Shown: positions 5,972 to 7,179 of the stretch, piece by piece
Position numbering within the stretch: the stretch's first letter is position 1
Layout of the letters: the number at the start of each line of letters is the position of its first letter
Assembly (NCBI GenBank): GCA_900752275.1
Contig: CAADUS010000043.1
Span: 1 to 7,179 of the forward strand
DNA length: 7,179 nucleotides
Direction of reading: 5' to 3'
DNA from: an uncultured Collinsella sp.
GTDB lineage: Bacteria > Actinomycetota > Coriobacteriia > Coriobacteriales > Coriobacteriaceae
Translations under genes and position numbers: made by a program
The notes under the pieces: generated by a model
The model's input: only the letters and a program-made list of their open reading frames with translations
What the model was told of the DNA's origin: nothing
Databases searched by the model: none

Positions 5972-6913
5972 ATGGCAGACGTCAAGAAAATCGCCACGCG
6001 CGTAAGCTACGGCGAGGCCCTCGTCGAGCTCGCCAACGAGCACGATGACTTTGTGGTCCTCGACGCCGACCTGGCCGCCGCCACGCAGACCGGCAAGTTT
6101 AAGGCCGCCTGCCCCGACCGCTTCTTCGATGTGGGCATTGCCGAGAGCAACCTGATGGGTGTTGCCGCCGGTATCGCAACCACCGGTCGCGTTGCCTTTG
6201 CGAGCACCTTTGCCATGTTCGCCGCCGGTCGCGCCTTTGAGCAGGTCCGCAACTCCATCGGCTACCCGCATCTCAACGTCAAGATCGGCGCCACGCACGC
6301 CGGTATCTCGGGGGGCGAGGACGGCGCCACGCACCAGTGCTGCGAGGATATCGCCCTGATGCGCGTCATTCCCGGCATGACCGTCATCGTTCCCGCCGAT
6401 GACGTCGAGGCCCGCGCCGTGCCGCGCGCCGCCTACGAGTGCGACGGTCCCGTGTACATGCGCTTTGCCCGCCTGGCCTCGCCGGTCATCAACGACCCCG
6501 AGACCTACAAGTTCGAGGTAGGCAAGGGCATCGTCATGCGCGAGGGCACCGACGTTACCATCATCGCCTGCGGCCTGATGGTCGGCGAGGCCCTCGAGGC
6601 CGCTGAGCAGCTTGCTGCCGAGGGCATCGATGCCGAGGTCATCAACATGCACACCATCAAGCCCATCGATGCCGACCTGATTGTCAAGAGCGCCACCAAG
6701 ACCGGCCACGTCGTGACCGTCGAGGAGCACTCCGTGATCGGCGGCCTGGGCAGCGCCGTCGCCGACGTCCTGTGCGAGCAGTGCCCGACGCCGCTCAAGA
6801 AGATCGGCGTCAACGACACGTTCGGCGAGTCCGGCCCGGGCGCCGAGCTCCTGCACAAGTACGGCCTGGACGCCGCCAACATCGTGGCGACCACCAAGGA
6901 GTTCTTGGCATAA
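5972..6913 (+). CDS. tkt: Transketolase, C-terminal (pyrimidine-binding) subunit
   Basis: This is the second half of the split transketolase, 313 residues. The pyrimidine-binding domain occupies about 5-165. It carries the catalytic glutamate Glu58 in FFDVGIAESNLMGVAAGIA, which activates ThDP by contacting its aminopyrimidine ring, the aromatic-rich FASTFAMFAAGRAFEQ (76-91), and GGEDGATHQ with His121. The transketolase C-terminal domain follows (about 185-313), including TIIACGLMVGEALEA and VEEHSVIGGLGSAVADVL. The active site forms at the interface with the N-terminal subunit. ATG at 5972 follows the upstream TAG after one base, so translation is probably coupled, giving roughly equal amounts of both subunits. 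The gene ends with TAA and an intrinsic terminator follows within about 50 bases. A general fold relation to DXP synthase and pyruvate dehydrogenase E1 beta exists, but the GGEDGATHQ motif, length and partner gene favour transketolase. Confidence 0.95.
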   Translation: MADVKKIATRVSYGEALVELANEHDDFVVLDADLAAATQTGKFKAACPDRFFDVGIAESNLMGVAAGIATTGRVAFASTFAMFAAGRAFEQVRNSIGYPHLNVKIGATHAGISGGEDGATHQCCEDIALMRVIPGMTVIVPADDVEARAVPRAAYECDGPVYMRFARLASPVINDPETYKFEVGKGIVMREGTDVTIIACGLMVGEALEAAEQLAAEGIDAEVINMHTIKPIDADLIVKSATKTGHVVTVEEHSVIGGLGSAVADVLCEQCPTPLKKIGVNDTFGESGPGAELLHKYGLDAANIVATTKEFLA

Positions 6914-6960
6914 GGCAAGACGAGGCAAAGTATCGCCTCAACAACCGCATACAAGCCAGA

Positions 6961-6996
6961 ACAGGGGTGTCCCCAAAGAGGGCGCCCCTGTTTTTT
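6961..6996 (+). terminator. Intrinsic terminator of the transketolase operon
   Basis: Bases 6961-6972 pair with 6980-6991 over 12 positions (two T-G wobbles), with the 7-base loop CCAAAGA. The run TTTTTT occupies 6991-6996. It lies 47 bases after the stop codon and is the strongest terminator in the window. Confidence 0.92.
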
Positions 6997-7013
6997 CGGC
7001 AACAAATAAATCA

Positions 7014-7052
7014 GGCCCGCACCAAGCAAGGGCTTCCTCCGGGAAGTGGGCC
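7014..7052 (-). terminator. Possible minus-strand terminator hairpin
   Basis: GGCCC (7014-7018) pairs with GGGCC (7048-7052), and inside it CTTCC (7033-7037) pairs with GGAAG (7042-7046) around a TCCG loop. Read on the minus strand, the stem is followed by a T-rich but interrupted tail (TGATTTATTTGTT). It could end a gene transcribed leftward into the window. The outer stem is short, so confidence is low. Confidence 0.3.
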
Positions 7053-7179
7053 CATATCAGCAAAGTGCAACTCAGCCCTCCCAACTTTGTATATGCAGCA
7101 CCCCAAGATAAACGCGGCGACTCCTTAGTAGCCGCAGGCCGGGCGCAGGGTTACCTCCCAAATCTTTCCGCAGGACGGA
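7053..7179. other. Unassigned right end of the window
   Basis: No gene is recognised. A hairpin sits at 7114-7135 (GCGGC/GCCGC, a G-A mismatch, then ACT/AGT around CCTT). CCGCAGG-M-CGG-R occurs twice at a 36-base period (7132-7143 and 7168-7179). A minus-strand frame is open from the window edge to a TAA at 7125-7127, too short to assign. Most likely this is intergenic DNA or the 3' end of a convergent gene. Confidence 0.4.

Noticed and set aside
5038..5997. Antisense open frame of 319 codons opposite the transketolase N-terminal subunit
   Set aside because: Same kind of compositional shadow; the plus-strand protein has complete ThDP motifs and a clear start site.
5140..6913. Transketolase broken in two by a mutation or frameshift
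   Set aside because: Each half has its own start codon and ribosome binding site, they split at the normal domain boundary, and two-subunit transketolases are common.
5945..6928. Antisense open frame of 327 codons opposite the transketolase C-terminal subunit
   Set aside because: Shadow of a strongly codon-biased gene; the translation has no domain and runs across the transketolase stop.
7132..7179. CRISPR array
   Set aside because: Only two short, imperfect copies are visible at 36-base spacing; there are no repeat-length identical units or cas genes.

Overview
The window comes from a high-GC bacterium and most likely from the Coriobacteriia (Actinomycetota), in the neighbourhood of Collinsella. 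This rests on three things: strong G/C preference at third codon positions in secA and the transketolase genes, a release factor 2 gene read in one frame, and split transketolase genes. The genus is inferred from overall protein character and is not proven. All recognised genes lie on the + strand and there is no sign of a recent mobile element.

Layout: (1) 1-2687 is secA, missing only its extreme 5' end, running straight into (2) prfB (2687-3835), whose start codon overlaps the secA stop as TAATG, so the two are translationally coupled. (3) 3836-4002 is a short but structured gap. It holds a long hairpin over the prfB stop, a degenerate tandem repeat with a perfect 12-base palindrome, a -10-like box, and an intrinsic-terminator-like hairpin placed directly against the next ribosome binding site. 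(4) 4003-4893 encodes a YitT-family (DUF161/DUF2179) membrane protein. (5) 4894-5139 is a gap with an A/T-rich block, a plausible promoter and a small palindrome. (6) 5140-5970 and 5972-6913 encode the N- and C-terminal halves of a split transketolase, one base apart, closed by (7) a strong intrinsic terminator at 6961-6996. (8) 7000-7179 has no recognisable gene; it shows some minus-strand hairpins that could belong to a convergent gene beginning outside the window.

Functionally, SecA (protein export ATPase) and RF2 (translation termination) form a familiar housekeeping pair. The transketolase halves form a separate operon for the non-oxidative pentose phosphate pathway, with its own promoter and terminator. 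The YitT-family gene between them has no known link to either. The coding content is ordinary. The points most worth a second look are the SPT tripeptide in RF2 where SPF is expected, and the RNA/DNA structure between prfB and the YitT gene, which looks like a candidate attenuator or regulatory leader. I did not find a clearly new multi-gene system.
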